Positions 16,530 through 25,580 of a DNA stretch of 58,867 bases are shown one piece after another. A program made the translations under genes and the position numbers. The notes beneath the pieces are model-generated. The model was given only the letters and a program-made list of their open reading frames with translations, made no database searches and was not told the origin of the DNA. Origin of the DNA: Syntrophus gentianae (lineage in GTDB: Bacteria; Desulfobacterota; Syntrophia; Syntrophales; Syntrophaceae); the NCBI RefSeq assembly GCF_900109885.1, contig NZ_FOBS01000021.1:1-58867 (forward strand). The letters are read 5' to 3'. Within the stretch, counting starts at the first letter, position 1; each line of letters starts with the position of its first letter.

Positions 16530-17903
16530 TCAATCCATCGTGGCAATAAGCGTTTGCATCATTTCATCAAAGACGGTCATAAGCTTAGCCGCAGCGTCAT
16601 AAGCATTCTGATACAGAACCAGTTTGGCCATTTCTTCATCCACGGATACCCCGGAGACGGACAGGCACTGATTTGTATAGAACATCTGGGCATTTGAGAC
16701 ACTTTCGTTATTGGTCTCCGCGGATTGGACTTTAGCTCCGACGTCACTCACCAGGGCATTGTAGTAATCGCTGAAGGTTGAAGTTCCGTTTACCAGAAAG
16801 CTGGTCTGGAGTTCTGCAATCGCTTCGGCATTCGAACCGTCACCGGTGCCGCCGCCTGTCGATGCCGCAGCGATCTTTCCCGGATCATCCATGATGGCCG
16901 TATTGAACGTCATGTCTCCCGCACCGGAACCGGAGAAAAAGGCATCGCCGGCATCGCCGTAGAGGTCATACCCGTTCTGATGGAGCGTATTGACCTGATC
17001 TATGATATTTACCGCCAATTCGTCCAGCTGATCCTGATACGAGGCAAGTCCTTCCCGGACCTCCAGATACCCTCCCAACGCTCCACTCGATATGGATTCG
17101 TTGATTACGTTCGAATTCCCTTCACTGTCCACCCAGGTAACATCCAGCAGGCCCGTTGTTGTATTTTTTTCGGTGGCCAAAGTCCAGGTTGTGGTCCCTG
17201 CCACAAGGGGTTTGCCGTTTGCGAGCTGAATATTGATCTGTCCGGCATCGTTCGTGGAAATGTTGATGTCTACAAGAGAAGACAGCTCCTGCACCAGGGA
17301 GTCCAGATTGTCTCTTGCGGTGTTGGCGTTCAGTCCGTCAGCCTCCATTGCAACGATTTTCTGATTGGTGTCCGAGATCTGCTGCACAAGATCATTGATT
17401 TCCCCCACTGTTTCATTGATGCCGTCATCAATTTTCTCAGATATTCCAGATAGCTCTGAGCTTGCGTTATTGAAGGTGTCCGCAAGGGTATCGGAAGCAG
17501 ACGCAAGAACGGAACGTGCCGTTGAACTGGAAGGATCATTGACCACACTTTGCCAGGCGTTCCAGAAATCACTCATGGCCGAGGAAAGACCGGTATCCCC
17601 TGAATCCGTGAATACCTGCTCTATAGCTGTGAACATCTCCACTTCCACGTTTGATTTTCCAAGATCCTGATTGGCTTGGCGAAGCTGTGCGGTCATGAAG
17701 GAATCGTATGCCCGCTTGATTGTTGAGACATCCACGCCATATCCGCTTCCATCTGCGGCGAGTTTCTCCGTGATGACGGCAGTCTGTCTCGAGTAGCCGG
17801 CAGATTCGGCATTGGCGATGTTCGTACTCGTCACGTCGATTGCAGTGGAATAGGTATTCAAGGCGCTCAAGACAGAATAGATCGATCCCGATATCGAGTT
17901 CAT
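16530..17903 (-). CDS. flgK: flagellar hook-associated protein FlgK (HAP1)
   Basis: The 457-residue protein starts with SVLSALNTYSTAIDVTSTNIANAESAGYSRQ, the conserved rod/hook-family N-terminus, and ends with the amphipathic helix VSVDEEMAKLVLYQNAYDAAAKLMTVFDEMM. The middle is a long coiled coil followed by a small variable domain. It joins hook and filament. It lies 23 bases after flgE. The flgK-flgL gap of 100 bases holds no clear promoter. Confidence 0.95.
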   Translation of the reverse strand: MNSISGSIYSVLSALNTYSTAIDVTSTNIANAESAGYSRQTAVITEKLAADGSGYGVDVSTIKRAYDSFMTAQLRQANQDLGKSNVEVEMFTAIEQVFTDSGDTGLSSAMSDFWNAWQSVVNDPSSSTARSVLASASDTLADTFNNASSELSGISEKIDDGINETVGEINDLVQQISDTNQKIVAMEADGLNANTARDNLDSLVQELSSLVDINISTNDAGQINIQLANGKPLVAGTTTWTLATEKNTTTGLLDVTWVDSEGNSNVINESISSGALGGYLEVREGLASYQDQLDELAVNIIDQVNTLHQNGYDLYGDAGDAFFSGSGAGDMTFNTAIMDDPGKIAAASTGGGTGDGSNAEAIAELQTSFLVNGTSTFSDYYNALVSDVGAKVQSAETNNESVSNAQMFYTNQCLSVSGVSVDEEMAKLVLYQNAYDAAAKLMTVFDEMMQTLIATMD

Positions 17904-17926
17904 AGGTCATCTTCCTTCAATCACTG

Positions 17927-19114
17927 TTAGGTCATATTCACGGTGGTTTGCATGATTTCACTTTCTGCAGTCATCAGTTTTGCGCAGGCCTCATAGGCCC
18001 TTTGGGCGATAACCAGATCCGCCATCTCTCCCGCCATGTCAACATTGGAAACTTCAAGAGCTCCAGCCGTAATACTTCCGTAATCTTCTGTTCCTGCTGC
18101 ACCAACGACAGCCGCTCCTGAAGAACCAGTCGCCACGTAAAGGCTGTCATCCACTTTGTCCAGGCCGTCATTGTTGGAAAATTGGGCCAGGGCAACCTGG
18201 TACAAGTCCCGGATTTCGCCGTTGGAGTAGGTCCCAGTGATGACGCCGTCATCGCCTACGGTAATTTTCGCGAGCGTTCCCGTGGCGTTTCCATCCTGCG
18301 ACGAGGCCGAAAGTGCGGAGTCGGAGGAATATTGTGTCAGATCGGTTGCCGCAATGTCCCAGGTGATCGCCTGTGGAGAAACCGCCCCGTTGGTCAGGGT
18401 TAAATTGATGGTTTTCGTGCTGGCCGCTAAATTTCCATTTGTATCGAATGTCAGTGTTCCGGTTGAGGCCGTCGTTCCGGTTCCTGCCGGGATGCTGGCC
18501 GCCCATGTCCATTCGTTGGCCGTGGCATTTTTAGTAAAGGTTATCTCCAGGGGAATCTCATTTCCCAGGGAATCATAGGCTGAAACCGTCGTTGAAAAAT
18601 CATCACCGGTTTCGGTTCCGGAATCGAGGTTGAGCTTCGCTGTCATTTCTGAAGTCGCTGTCGGCAGGATAGGATCGGTGGAGAGTTCGATATTGCCCAG
18701 GCTTCCAAGGGTGCCATCCTCATTGATGGCATATCCCTGGACGGCCATTCCGTAATCATTGATCAGGAGACCATCCTCGTCATATTTAAAGCTGCCGTCT
18801 CTGGTGTAGTATGTTCCGTACTCATTAGTCGTGATGAAAAATCCCTCGCCGGAAATCGCAAGATCATTGGTATTGCCGGTTTCGGTAAGATCCCCCTGTT
18901 CCCAGCAGGTTGTACTCCCCATGATCGAGACACCCTTTCCTGCCACGACGGATGACGCAGAATTCAGCGACATGGTATTCGTAAGGACTTCCTCAAATGA
19001 AATGCTGTTGGATTTATAGGCTGTTGTTTCCACATTCGCCATGTTATTGCTGATCTGCTCTATCTGGGAATGAAAGGCATTTAATCCTGTAAGGGTCGTG
19101 TAAAATGAACTCAT
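17927..19114 (-). CDS. flgE: flagellar hook protein FlgE
   Basis: The 395-residue protein shows MSSFYTTLTGLNAFHSQIEQISNNMANVETTAYKS at the start, the hook D1/D2 signatures (ISGEGFFIT, YTRDGSFKYDEDGLLINDYGMAVQGYAI) and the C-terminal SNVDMAGEMADLVIAQRAYEACAKLMTAE helix. I start it at 19114, where AAGAAGGAG lies upstream; an upstream ATG at 19141 is open but less likely. It forms the hook and follows flgD, the cap that assembles it. Confidence 0.95.
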   Translation of the reverse strand: MSSFYTTLTGLNAFHSQIEQISNNMANVETTAYKSNSISFEEVLTNTMSLNSASSVVAGKGVSIMGSTTCWEQGDLTETGNTNDLAISGEGFFITTNEYGTYYTRDGSFKYDEDGLLINDYGMAVQGYAINEDGTLGSLGNIELSTDPILPTATSEMTAKLNLDSGTETGDDFSTTVSAYDSLGNEIPLEITFTKNATANEWTWAASIPAGTGTTASTGTLTFDTNGNLAASTKTINLTLTNGAVSPQAITWDIAATDLTQYSSDSALSASSQDGNATGTLAKITVGDDGVITGTYSNGEIRDLYQVALAQFSNNDGLDKVDDSLYVATGSSGAAVVGAAGTEDYGSITAGALEVSNVDMAGEMADLVIAQRAYEACAKLMTAESEIMQTTVNMT

Positions 19115-19177
19115 GATTTTCTCCTTCTTAAACTCACTCAAAAGATTGATCTATTGGGAACGGATAGCCTGTGTAGG

Positions 19178-19588
19178 CTATGATGAAACCCCTGTTATGG
19201 AACTTAGAGCAACTTGATCCCCGTCTTTCGTCATCAGATAGGGGACACTGTCTTTGTAAACGACTCCGGTAACGAGAGATGTTTTTTCCGTAGAGGTCCC
19301 ATCGGAGTTTGTTTCACCGGTATAGGATATCGTTTTTCCCAGATAATCAACGGCCTGTGTATGGCTTAAAGTTTCCAGATAATCGTTGGTCTTGTTCAAT
19401 TGCGACACTTGAGTAAGAGTGGCGAACTGGGTAGCCATCTCGCTGGTGCTGACCGGATCCATCGGATCCTGGTTCTCAAGTTCGGTGAGAAGAAGATTCA
19501 GAAAATCCTCCGTTCCCATGTCGTAAGCATTGGAATTGGTGACGGTTGTCGTTGATGAATCCGATGAGCTGACGGCACTCGTAATCAT
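19178..19588 (-). CDS. flgD: flagellar hook-assembly (cap) protein FlgD, short form
   Basis: The 136-residue protein carries the FlgD N-terminal signature (MGTEDFLNLLLTELENQDPMDP, then EMATQFATLTQVSQLNKTNDYLE). Its C-terminal part is only about 60 residues (YLGKTISYTGE...GVVYKDSVPYLMTKDGDQV), so the second Ig-like domain of enterobacterial FlgD (about 230 residues) is absent; short forms are also known in Gram-positives. AGGAGGGG precedes ATG 19588. It is the first gene after a sigma-54 promoter and scaffolds hook growth. Confidence 0.9.
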   Translation of the reverse strand: MITSAVSSSDSSTTTVTNSNAYDMGTEDFLNLLLTELENQDPMDPVSTSEMATQFATLTQVSQLNKTNDYLETLSHTQAVDYLGKTISYTGETNSDGTSTEKTSLVTGVVYKDSVPYLMTKDGDQVALSSITGVSS

Positions 19589-19907
19589 TTTTCCCCTCCT
19601 GTCTTTCCTTAAACCTGTTCTGAGGGTGCTTTGAGCAAAAGGGATGCCAAAACAAATTTCAGGTCCGGGAAGGAATCGCAGAGATGCTTTCAAGGCAAGT
19701 TAAACAGGACAGGGACCGCAGTAGCATCTTCTGGAAAGTACGATGTTCACTGGGAAATTGCGCCTCCAGCGAATCATCTTCTCTTTTTCTTCAACTTAAT
19801 GGACTGAATAAAAATGACGAGGTCTCCCTTCCGAATAATGGGCAAAATATTCCTCCAAGGGCACATTTTTCCCTTCCTGGATTGCCTTCTTTAAACAGGG
19901 AAGATAA
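19589..19907. other. 320-base gap upstream of flgD
   Basis: The flgD-proximal part holds the sigma-54 promoter described separately. The part next to the TPR gene, 19797-19928 on the minus strand, is readable in a frame different from the TPR gene and gives protein-like sequence (YNYLPCLKKAIQEGKN, VPLEEYFAHYSEGRP) without a start codon. It may be a decayed gene end. I see no terminator here. Confidence 0.3.
19634..19649 (-). promoter_or_regulatory. sigma-54 (RpoN) promoter of flgD-flgE-flgK-flgL
   Basis: On the minus strand TGGCAT-N5-TTGCT matches the sigma-54 consensus TGGCAC-N5-TTGCW, with the invariant GG and GC at correct spacing. Transcription would start near 19622, giving a 5' leader of about 35 bases that includes the AGGAGGGG ribosome site of flgD. 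Middle-class hook genes are commonly sigma-54 dependent in this group. Confidence 0.8.
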
Positions 19908-21116
19908 TTATACGACCAGAGACAAACGATTATATTGATCCGCCGAAGTATCCATGGAATTTCCATAGATGTCGGAGCCTTGAAACTTGAACACCAGATG
20001 CGAAAGGTCGATTGTGCCGTTGCCGGAAGCGTTCTGGCTGATCTTGAAGGTAATCTTGGCGGACAGCGTCTCAGAATCATAAATGACGTTGATCGGCATT
20101 GACGACAGGTTGATTTCCGTTGAACTCACCTTCGCCCCCCAGTTGTAATAACCGCCGGTCGAGGAACTTGTGGATCGGCTGATGTTCCAGTTAAGAATGT
20201 TCTGGACGGAGGCCGTGTCCATCTCCTTATCAAAAGCAAAGGTCATGGTATAATTTTTACTGGCGCCGGCTTCGGCGAGAGAGGTATCGAGAGTGGACAC
20301 CTTGGTGCCCGGTCCGGAGGCGAGGTTGAGATTGGCGACATAGGCCGCGATAAATCTTGGTGCTGAATTCTCGTCGATTGTGTACTGCAGGTTCGAATAG
20401 GACTCCGAATCTGTCCCTTCTTCCTCGGCAAGGAAGTCAAGTTCCGTCTGCGCCTTGTCGATCTGTTCCGTCTCCGCATAGAGCATCCCCAGTTCATAAT
20501 GGGCACTGGCGAAATCCTGTTCGATAGCCAAAGCCTTGTTCAGCTGTATCTCCGCGTCCGTGTACTTGCCCGCCTCGCGGTAGGTCTGTCCCAGGGCATA
20601 ATAGCTGGCGGACTCATTCGGAGACATCTGAATAACCTTCTTAAATTGCTCTTCCGCCTTATCATACTGTTCCAGGGTCAGATATGCTTGACCGAGGGAG
20701 TAATATATTTCACTGTCTGATGTGTTTTTACTGACGGCGGCTTTGTACTGCTCCAAGGCCTCGTCGTATTGGCCATCGGCAAAGAGCAGATTCCCCAGGC
20801 TCGTATTAAAACCGTCTTCGGTAGGGAATAAGGCGATCGCCTGGCGATAGGTCCTCATCGCCTCTTCGGTATCCCCGTTGCCATCAAGGGCGCTTCCCAG
20901 GTAATCAAAGGCATCGAGGGCATTGTCTGAATAGGGATCAAAGGAAATGGCGAGCTTGAATTCCTTGATGGCTTTCTCGTAATCGCCGTCTGAATAGGCG
21001 TCGATGCCGCGGGACAGGGCCTGTCCGGAGACATATTCGATCATCGACGACGTCGGCGTTGTGGATGAAAAAAGAATATCGGCAGTGGTCTGTTCGGCAG
21101 CGGTTTGTATTTCCAT
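19908..21116 (-). CDS. TPR protein with a C-terminal Ig-like (SbsA/Big_5-like) domain
   Basis: The 402-residue protein has about six TPR units (residues 35-255, such as YYSLGQAYLTLEQYDKAEEQF and YYALGQTYREAGKYTDAEIQL). A beta-rich domain follows, in which TMTFAFDKEMDTASVQNILNW resembles the F-x-x-x-M-D-xx-S start of SbsA/Big_5 domains. No signal peptide is visible, so it is either cytosolic or exported by the flagellar apparatus. Its position between flgD and the sugar operon suggests a role in hook/filament assembly or modification, which is inference. No ribosome site precedes the ATG. Confidence 0.7.
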   Translation of the reverse strand: MEIQTAAEQTTADILFSSTTPTSSMIEYVSGQALSRGIDAYSDGDYEKAIKEFKLAISFDPYSDNALDAFDYLGSALDGNGDTEEAMRTYRQAIALFPTEDGFNTSLGNLLFADGQYDEALEQYKAAVSKNTSDSEIYYSLGQAYLTLEQYDKAEEQFKKVIQMSPNESASYYALGQTYREAGKYTDAEIQLNKALAIEQDFASAHYELGMLYAETEQIDKAQTELDFLAEEEGTDSESYSNLQYTIDENSAPRFIAAYVANLNLASGPGTKVSTLDTSLAEAGASKNYTMTFAFDKEMDTASVQNILNWNISRSTSSSTGGYYNWGAKVSSTEINLSSMPINVIYDSETLSAKITFKISQNASGNGTIDLSHLVFKFQGSDIYGNSMDTSADQYNRLSLVV

Positions 21117-21123
21117 GCTGACA

Positions 21124-21150
21124 ATATCGGATAAATTTCGGCAGACTTGA
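21124..21150 (-). promoter_or_regulatory. sigma-28 (FliA)-like promoter of the TPR gene
   Basis: On the minus strand TCAAGTCT-N11-TCCGATAT matches TAAAGTTT-N11-GCCGATAA at 12 of 16 positions with exact spacing. The start of transcription would fall right at the ATG at 21116, implying a leaderless mRNA, consistent with the missing ribosome site. The match is moderate. Confidence 0.45.
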
Positions 21151-21160
21151 GAAAAATCAG

Positions 21161-21176
21161 TGGCATTAATATTGCT
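21161..21176 (+). promoter_or_regulatory. sigma-54 (RpoN) promoter upstream of the sugar operon
   Basis: TGGCATTAATATTGCT has the TGGCA-N6-TTGCT pattern with the invariant GG and GC at the right spacing, and resembles the promoter before flgD. It points at rfbG, whose start lies about 105 bases after the predicted transcription start. If real, the operon is switched on with the flagellar middle genes. Confidence 0.6.
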
Positions 21177-21294
21177 AAATTTCGGTGACAGCTTAAGTGA
21201 TTTTTTTCACAGATAGGGGTGCGAACCCGAGGTCCCGGGCAATCGGTTCAACTTGAGTCTTCTTATCAACTAATTTAATCGGGGGAACGAAGCA

Positions 21295-22434
21295 TTGTTC
21301 GATAATATCTACCAAAACAAAACCGTACTGATCACCGGTCATACAGGCTTCAAGGGATCATGGCTGGCGCTCTGGCTCAAAGAACTGGGCGCCAACGTCA
21401 TCGGCTATTCGCTTGCTCCCCCCAGCCAACCCAACAATTTTGAGGTGACGAATCTCCGGGAGAAAATGACGGATGTTCGGGGCGATATCCGCGATCTCGA
21501 TTGCTTGTTGGAAACTTTCACGAGATATCAGCCGGAATTGGTCTTTCACCTCGCTGCCCAGCCGATTGTCCGCTGCTCCTACAACGAACCGAAAATGACC
21601 TTTGACACGAATGTCGGTGGGACGGTCAACATTTTTGAGGCCGTTCGCAGAACCTCCAGCGTCAAAGTTTTGGTCAATGTGACCAGCGACAAATGCTATG
21701 AAAACAGGGAGCGGGTCTGGGGGTACCGGGAAAACGATCCTTTGGGCGGCCATGACCCCTACAGCGCCTCTAAAGCTTGTGCGGAACTTGTTTTTAATGC
21801 CTATTTGAAATCGTATTTTTCTCAAAGCGTTGTCCATGGCAGGACGATCGGCGCCGCCTCCGTGCGTGCAGGCAACGTGATCGGAGGTGGGGATTGGGGG
21901 GTGGACCGTCTGGTTCCCGACTGTATTCGTTCCCTGAGCCGTAATCGACCCGTCTTTCTCCGCAACCCTCGTTCCGTCAGACCGTGGCAGCACGTCCTGG
22001 AAGCCCTAGGTGGCTATCTCCTTCTTGGCGCCTGTCTTTCGCAGAATCCTGAAAAATATTCCGGAGCCTGGAATTTTGGTCCCGACGACGGCAGTCATCT
22101 GACCGTTCTCGCTTTGACGGATCTTCTGATCAAATTCTGGGGAGAGGGGGTCTGGGTGGATATCTCCGATTCCACGTCGCCCCATGAGGCGAAGCTTCTC
22201 AAACTGAATTGCGACAAGGCCCATGCCGGACTCAACTGGCACAACGTTCTTACCATCGACGAATGCCTGCAGATGACGGCCCAATGGTATCAGAAATATT
22301 ACCGGGAAAGTCAGAGCCGCGATCTTTCCGCCCTTTGCATCGAACAGATCCGTGACTACATGGATCTGGCCGAAGGGAGGCTTCTGGACCTGGGCGTTAA
22401 AATTGCCACCTCGAAGGCGGTATTGTGCTCATGA
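21295..22434 (+). CDS. rfbG: CDP-glucose 4,6-dehydratase
   Basis: This extended SDR of 379 residues has the NAD loop TGHTGFKG near residue 15, the YxxxK pair in DPYSASKACAEL near 160, and family signatures such as VNVTSDKCYEN and AGNVIGGGDWG. It turns CDP-glucose into CDP-4-keto-6-deoxyglucose. The start is TTG at 21295 with GGGGGAA upstream. It is the first gene of the 15-gene operon and overlaps rfbH by four bases. The order here (G-H-F) differs from the F-G-H order of Salmonella. Confidence 0.95.
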   Translation: MFDNIYQNKTVLITGHTGFKGSWLALWLKELGANVIGYSLAPPSQPNNFEVTNLREKMTDVRGDIRDLDCLLETFTRYQPELVFHLAAQPIVRCSYNEPKMTFDTNVGGTVNIFEAVRRTSSVKVLVNVTSDKCYENRERVWGYRENDPLGGHDPYSASKACAELVFNAYLKSYFSQSVVHGRTIGAASVRAGNVIGGGDWGVDRLVPDCIRSLSRNRPVFLRNPRSVRPWQHVLEALGGYLLLGACLSQNPEKYSGAWNFGPDDGSHLTVLALTDLLIKFWGEGVWVDISDSTSPHEAKLLKLNCDKAHAGLNWHNVLTIDECLQMTAQWYQKYYRESQSRDLSALCIEQIRDYMDLAEGRLLDLGVKIATSKAVLCS

Positions 22435-23753
22435 GAACTGCTGAAGATATTCGTTCTGAAATTCTCGCCCTTACCAGGGAGTACCATTCGGCGAAGTTTT
22501 CCAAAAAAGTCTTCAATCCTGGAAGGGAGATGGTCCATTATGCCGGAAGGATTTTCGATGAACAGGAAATCGTGAATCTGGTCGATGCCGGCCTGGACTT
22601 CTATCTGACGGCCAGCCGTTATGCCGAGCACTTCGAGGCCGAGTTTGCCGATTATCTCGGACTGTCCCATGCCCTGCTTGTGAATTCCGGATCATCGGCC
22701 AATCTTGTGGCCTTGACCACCCTGACTTCGCCCAAGCTCAAAGATCTCCGCCTTAAGCCGGGCGATGAAGTCATAACCACGGCCTGTGGCTTTCCCACGA
22801 CCGTCAATCCCATTGTGCAGAATCAACTGGTTCCCGTTTTCGTCGATGTGAACCTCCGTGACTATACCGCCATTCCCGAAAGACTTGCCGGAGCGATCGG
22901 TCCTCAGACCAGGGCCATCATGATGGCGCACACCATGGGGGTTCCCTTTTGTCTCGACGCCGTTTTGGATCTCGTGAAGAAGCACAGGCTCTGGCTTATC
23001 GAAGACAATTGCGACGCCCTGGGTTCAACCTACCGAGGACAGTTGACAGGCACATACGGGCATCTCTCCACCTTCTCCTTCTATCCGGCGCATCACATCA
23101 CGATGGGGGAGGGAGGGTGCGTTGCGACCCATGACGATGACCTGGCCCGCATCGCGCAATCCTACCGTGACTGGGGGCGGGACTGTTACTGTGCCGGAGG
23201 GAAAAGCAACTCCTGCGGGGAACGCTTCAGCCGGCAATTCGGGAAACTGCCTTTCGGTTATGACCATAAATATGTGTACAGCCACATCGGTTATAACCTG
23301 AAAGTGACCGACATGCAGGCCGCCATCGGTTGTGCCCAGCTTAAGAAGCTCGAACAATTCGTCGCCAGACGCAGAGAGAATTTTCTGGACCTGACCAGGA
23401 GGCTGCAGGCCTATGAAGACCGCCTTCTCCTTCCCAGGGCCACGGAACATTCCGAGCCCTCGTGGTTCGGTTATGTCATCAGCGTAAAAGAGAAAGCCGG
23501 TTTTTCCCGCAACGACCTGACCGCCTTTCTGGAAGCCAACCGCATTGAGACCCGAAACCTCTTCAGCGGCAATCTCCTGTGTCACCCCGCCTATCAGAAT
23601 ATTCCCCATCGCGTTGCGGGGGACCTGACGAACACGGATTTCGTCATGAACAACACCTTTTTTATCGGTGTCTATCCGGGAATCGACGACCGGCATTTGA
23701 ATTTTATCCAGGCCGTGTTCGATCGCTTTATGGCCGGGGAGCGTATCTCGTAA
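22431..23753 (+). CDS. rfbH: CDP-4-keto-6-deoxyglucose 3-dehydratase (E1)
   Basis: This is a PMP-dependent, aspartate-aminotransferase-fold enzyme of 440 residues. The normal PLP lysine is replaced by His (AHHITMGEGG, His about 221). Cysteines 194, 252, 254 and 262 have exactly the C-x57-C-x-C-x7-C spacing of the E1 [2Fe-2S] cluster. It removes the 3-OH to give the 3,6-dideoxy series. The known pathway needs an E3 (DdhD/AscD) reductase, which is not encoded in the window. The start ATG 22431 overlaps the rfbG stop (ATGA). Confidence 0.95.
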   Translation: MRTAEDIRSEILALTREYHSAKFSKKVFNPGREMVHYAGRIFDEQEIVNLVDAGLDFYLTASRYAEHFEAEFADYLGLSHALLVNSGSSANLVALTTLTSPKLKDLRLKPGDEVITTACGFPTTVNPIVQNQLVPVFVDVNLRDYTAIPERLAGAIGPQTRAIMMAHTMGVPFCLDAVLDLVKKHRLWLIEDNCDALGSTYRGQLTGTYGHLSTFSFYPAHHITMGEGGCVATHDDDLARIAQSYRDWGRDCYCAGGKSNSCGERFSRQFGKLPFGYDHKYVYSHIGYNLKVTDMQAAIGCAQLKKLEQFVARRRENFLDLTRRLQAYEDRLLLPRATEHSEPSWFGYVISVKEKAGFSRNDLTAFLEANRIETRNLFSGNLLCHPAYQNIPHRVAGDLTNTDFVMNNTFFIGVYPGIDDRHLNFIQAVFDRFMAGERIS

Positions 23754-23869
23754 ATGGGTCTTGTAAATCGTATCTTAATCAGTCCGGACTCCCTGCGGTC
23801 ATGCCAGGACGGCCGGTTTCTCAGAAGGCAAGGATTCTGCGGTAGAGAAGATATTTTGGGGTGGAAGTC

Positions 23870-24637
23870 ATGAAAGTCGTCATTTTAGCCGGGGGCATGG
23901 GCACGCGCATCGGCGAAGAATCCCACTTAAAGCCGAAGCCGATGATCGAAATCGGCGAACGTCCCATTTTATGGCATATCATGAAGCATTATGCCCGGTA
24001 CGGCTTCAATGATTTCATCATCGCCCTGGGCTATAAAGGCGAGATGATCAAGCGATACTTCCTCGATTATTACACGTCGAATCATGATCTTACGGTGTCG
24101 CTCGTTGACGGATCGGTGCAGAGCCTCAACCGTAATCGGTGTGAACCATGGAAAGTCCAGCTTATCGATACAGGTCGGCTCACCCTGACGGGCGGACGCC
24201 TCAAGCAGCTGGCGTCCCTCATTCATGAGGATGCTTTCATGATGACCTATGGTGATGGCGTCAGTGACGTGAATCTGGAGGAATTGCTGAAATTTCATCG
24301 GGAAAACAAAGGCCTGGTCACCCTGACCGCCGTGCGGCCTCCCGCCCGTTTCGGCGCCCTTGAATTTGAAGGAAACAGGATCTGCCATTTCAAGGAAAAA
24401 TCCACCCTTCATGAAGGTTGGATCAACGGGGGCTTCTTTGTGATGGACACGGATGCATTGAACTACATTGAGGGGGATGTCATGTGGGAGCACGCCCCGA
24501 TGGAAAAACTGGCAGGAGATGGAGAACTCTACGCTTACAAGCACGAAGGCTTCTGGCAATGCATGGATACGGTTCGGGATCGCCAGTATCTGGAATCGCT
24601 GTGGAAAGCGAATAGCGCCCCCTGGAAGAGTTGGTAA
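23870..24637 (+). CDS. rfbF: glucose-1-phosphate cytidylyltransferase
   Basis: The 255-residue protein starts MKVVILAGGMGTRIGEES, followed by KPKPMIEIGERPILWHIM, the nucleotide-binding signature of this family. TYGDGVSDVN supplies the metal-binding aspartate. It makes CDP-glucose from CTP and glucose-1-phosphate, the substrate of RfbG. I start at ATG 23870 rather than the in-frame GTG at 23861. A gap of 116 bases separates it from rfbH; I see no promoter or other gene there. Confidence 0.95.
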   Translation: MKVVILAGGMGTRIGEESHLKPKPMIEIGERPILWHIMKHYARYGFNDFIIALGYKGEMIKRYFLDYYTSNHDLTVSLVDGSVQSLNRNRCEPWKVQLIDTGRLTLTGGRLKQLASLIHEDAFMMTYGDGVSDVNLEELLKFHRENKGLVTLTAVRPPARFGALEFEGNRICHFKEKSTLHEGWINGGFFVMDTDALNYIEGDVMWEHAPMEKLAGDGELYAYKHEGFWQCMDTVRDRQYLESLWKANSAPWKSW

Positions 24638-24689
24638 GACGAACTCTTGGAACCACAAAAGTTATTTAACAACATAAAAGAGGACTGAC

Positions 24690-25580
24690 ATGACAGAGAT
24701 AAGAATTGGAGACACCCTGGTTGGCGATGGTCATCCGTGCTTCATCATTGCTGAAATCGGCATCAATCATAACGGAGATATCGATATTGCCAAAAAACTG
24801 ATTGATCTCGCTCAATTCTCGGGATGCAACGCCGTCAAATTTCAAAAACGCACCGTAGAGGTGGTTTATACGGCGGCAGAACTGGCTGCCTGTCGTGAAA
24901 GTCCCTTCGGAAAGACCAACGGTGATCTGAAATACGGTCTGGAGTTCGAACTCGAAGAATATCAGGAGCTGGACCGCTACTGCAGAGAAAAGGGCATTAT
25001 ATGGTTTGCCTCCTGCTGGGATGAAGATTCTGTTGATTTCATCGACCAGTTTGATGTGCCCTGTTACAAAATCGCCTCGGCAACTCTGACGGATGACGAT
25101 CTGATCCGTTACACGCGATCAAAAGGAAAGCCGATCATCCTGTCAACGGGGATGAGCACGTTAGCACAGATTGATCACGCCATCGAAGTGCTCGGCAAGG
25201 AGGATCTGGTGATTTTACACGCAACAAGCACCTATCCTGCCGAATATCCTGAGCTCAATCTGTCGGCCATCTCAACAATGCGGCAGCGGTGGGATGTGCC
25301 CGTGGGATATTCCGGCCACGAAACCGGCATCCCCACATCCGTGGCTGCAGTGGCCCTGGGCGCCTGTGTGATGGAACGGCACATCACCCTTGATCGGGCG
25401 ATGTGGGGATCGGATCAGGCCGCGTCTCTGGGCCCCGGCGGGATCATCAAAATGGTGCAGGGCATTCGCCTCATCGAAATGTCCATGGGGGATGGCGTCA
25501 AAAGGGTTTTTGAACGTGAGTTGCCGGTGATCAAGAAACTGCGGCGTAAGGGGCAAGTCTATGCATATGCCTGTGCATAA
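24690..25580 (+). CDS. NeuB-family ulosonate synthase lacking the SAF domain
   Basis: The 296-residue protein is a NeuB-type TIM barrel: FIIAEIGINHNGDIDIAKKLI, NAVKFQKRT, YKIASATLTD, KPIILSTGMST, GYSGHETGI and ERHITLDRAMWGSD. These are the PEP- and metal-binding strands. It stops after KKLRRKG, exactly where the C-terminal SAF (antifreeze-like) domain, which shapes the substrate pocket in NeuB, PseI and LegI, would begin. The phosphatase gene overlaps its end. Likely reaction: condensing PEP with a sugar aldehyde to give a 2-keto-3-deoxy acid. No CMP-transferase (neuA/pseF) is nearby. The substrate is unknown. Confidence 0.85.
   Translation: MTEIRIGDTLVGDGHPCFIIAEIGINHNGDIDIAKKLIDLAQFSGCNAVKFQKRTVEVVYTAAELAACRESPFGKTNGDLKYGLEFELEEYQELDRYCREKGIIWFASCWDEDSVDFIDQFDVPCYKIASATLTDDDLIRYTRSKGKPIILSTGMSTLAQIDHAIEVLGKEDLVILHATSTYPAEYPELNLSAISTMRQRWDVPVGYSGHETGIPTSVAAVALGACVMERHITLDRAMWGSDQAASLGPGGIIKMVQGIRLIEMSMGDGVKRVFERELPVIKKLRRKGQVYAYACA

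Noticed and set aside
24690-25580. Naming the synthase neuB, pseI or legI
   Set aside because: The SAF domain and the usual partner genes (neuA, neuC, pseB/C/F/G/H) are absent, so the specific product cannot be assigned.
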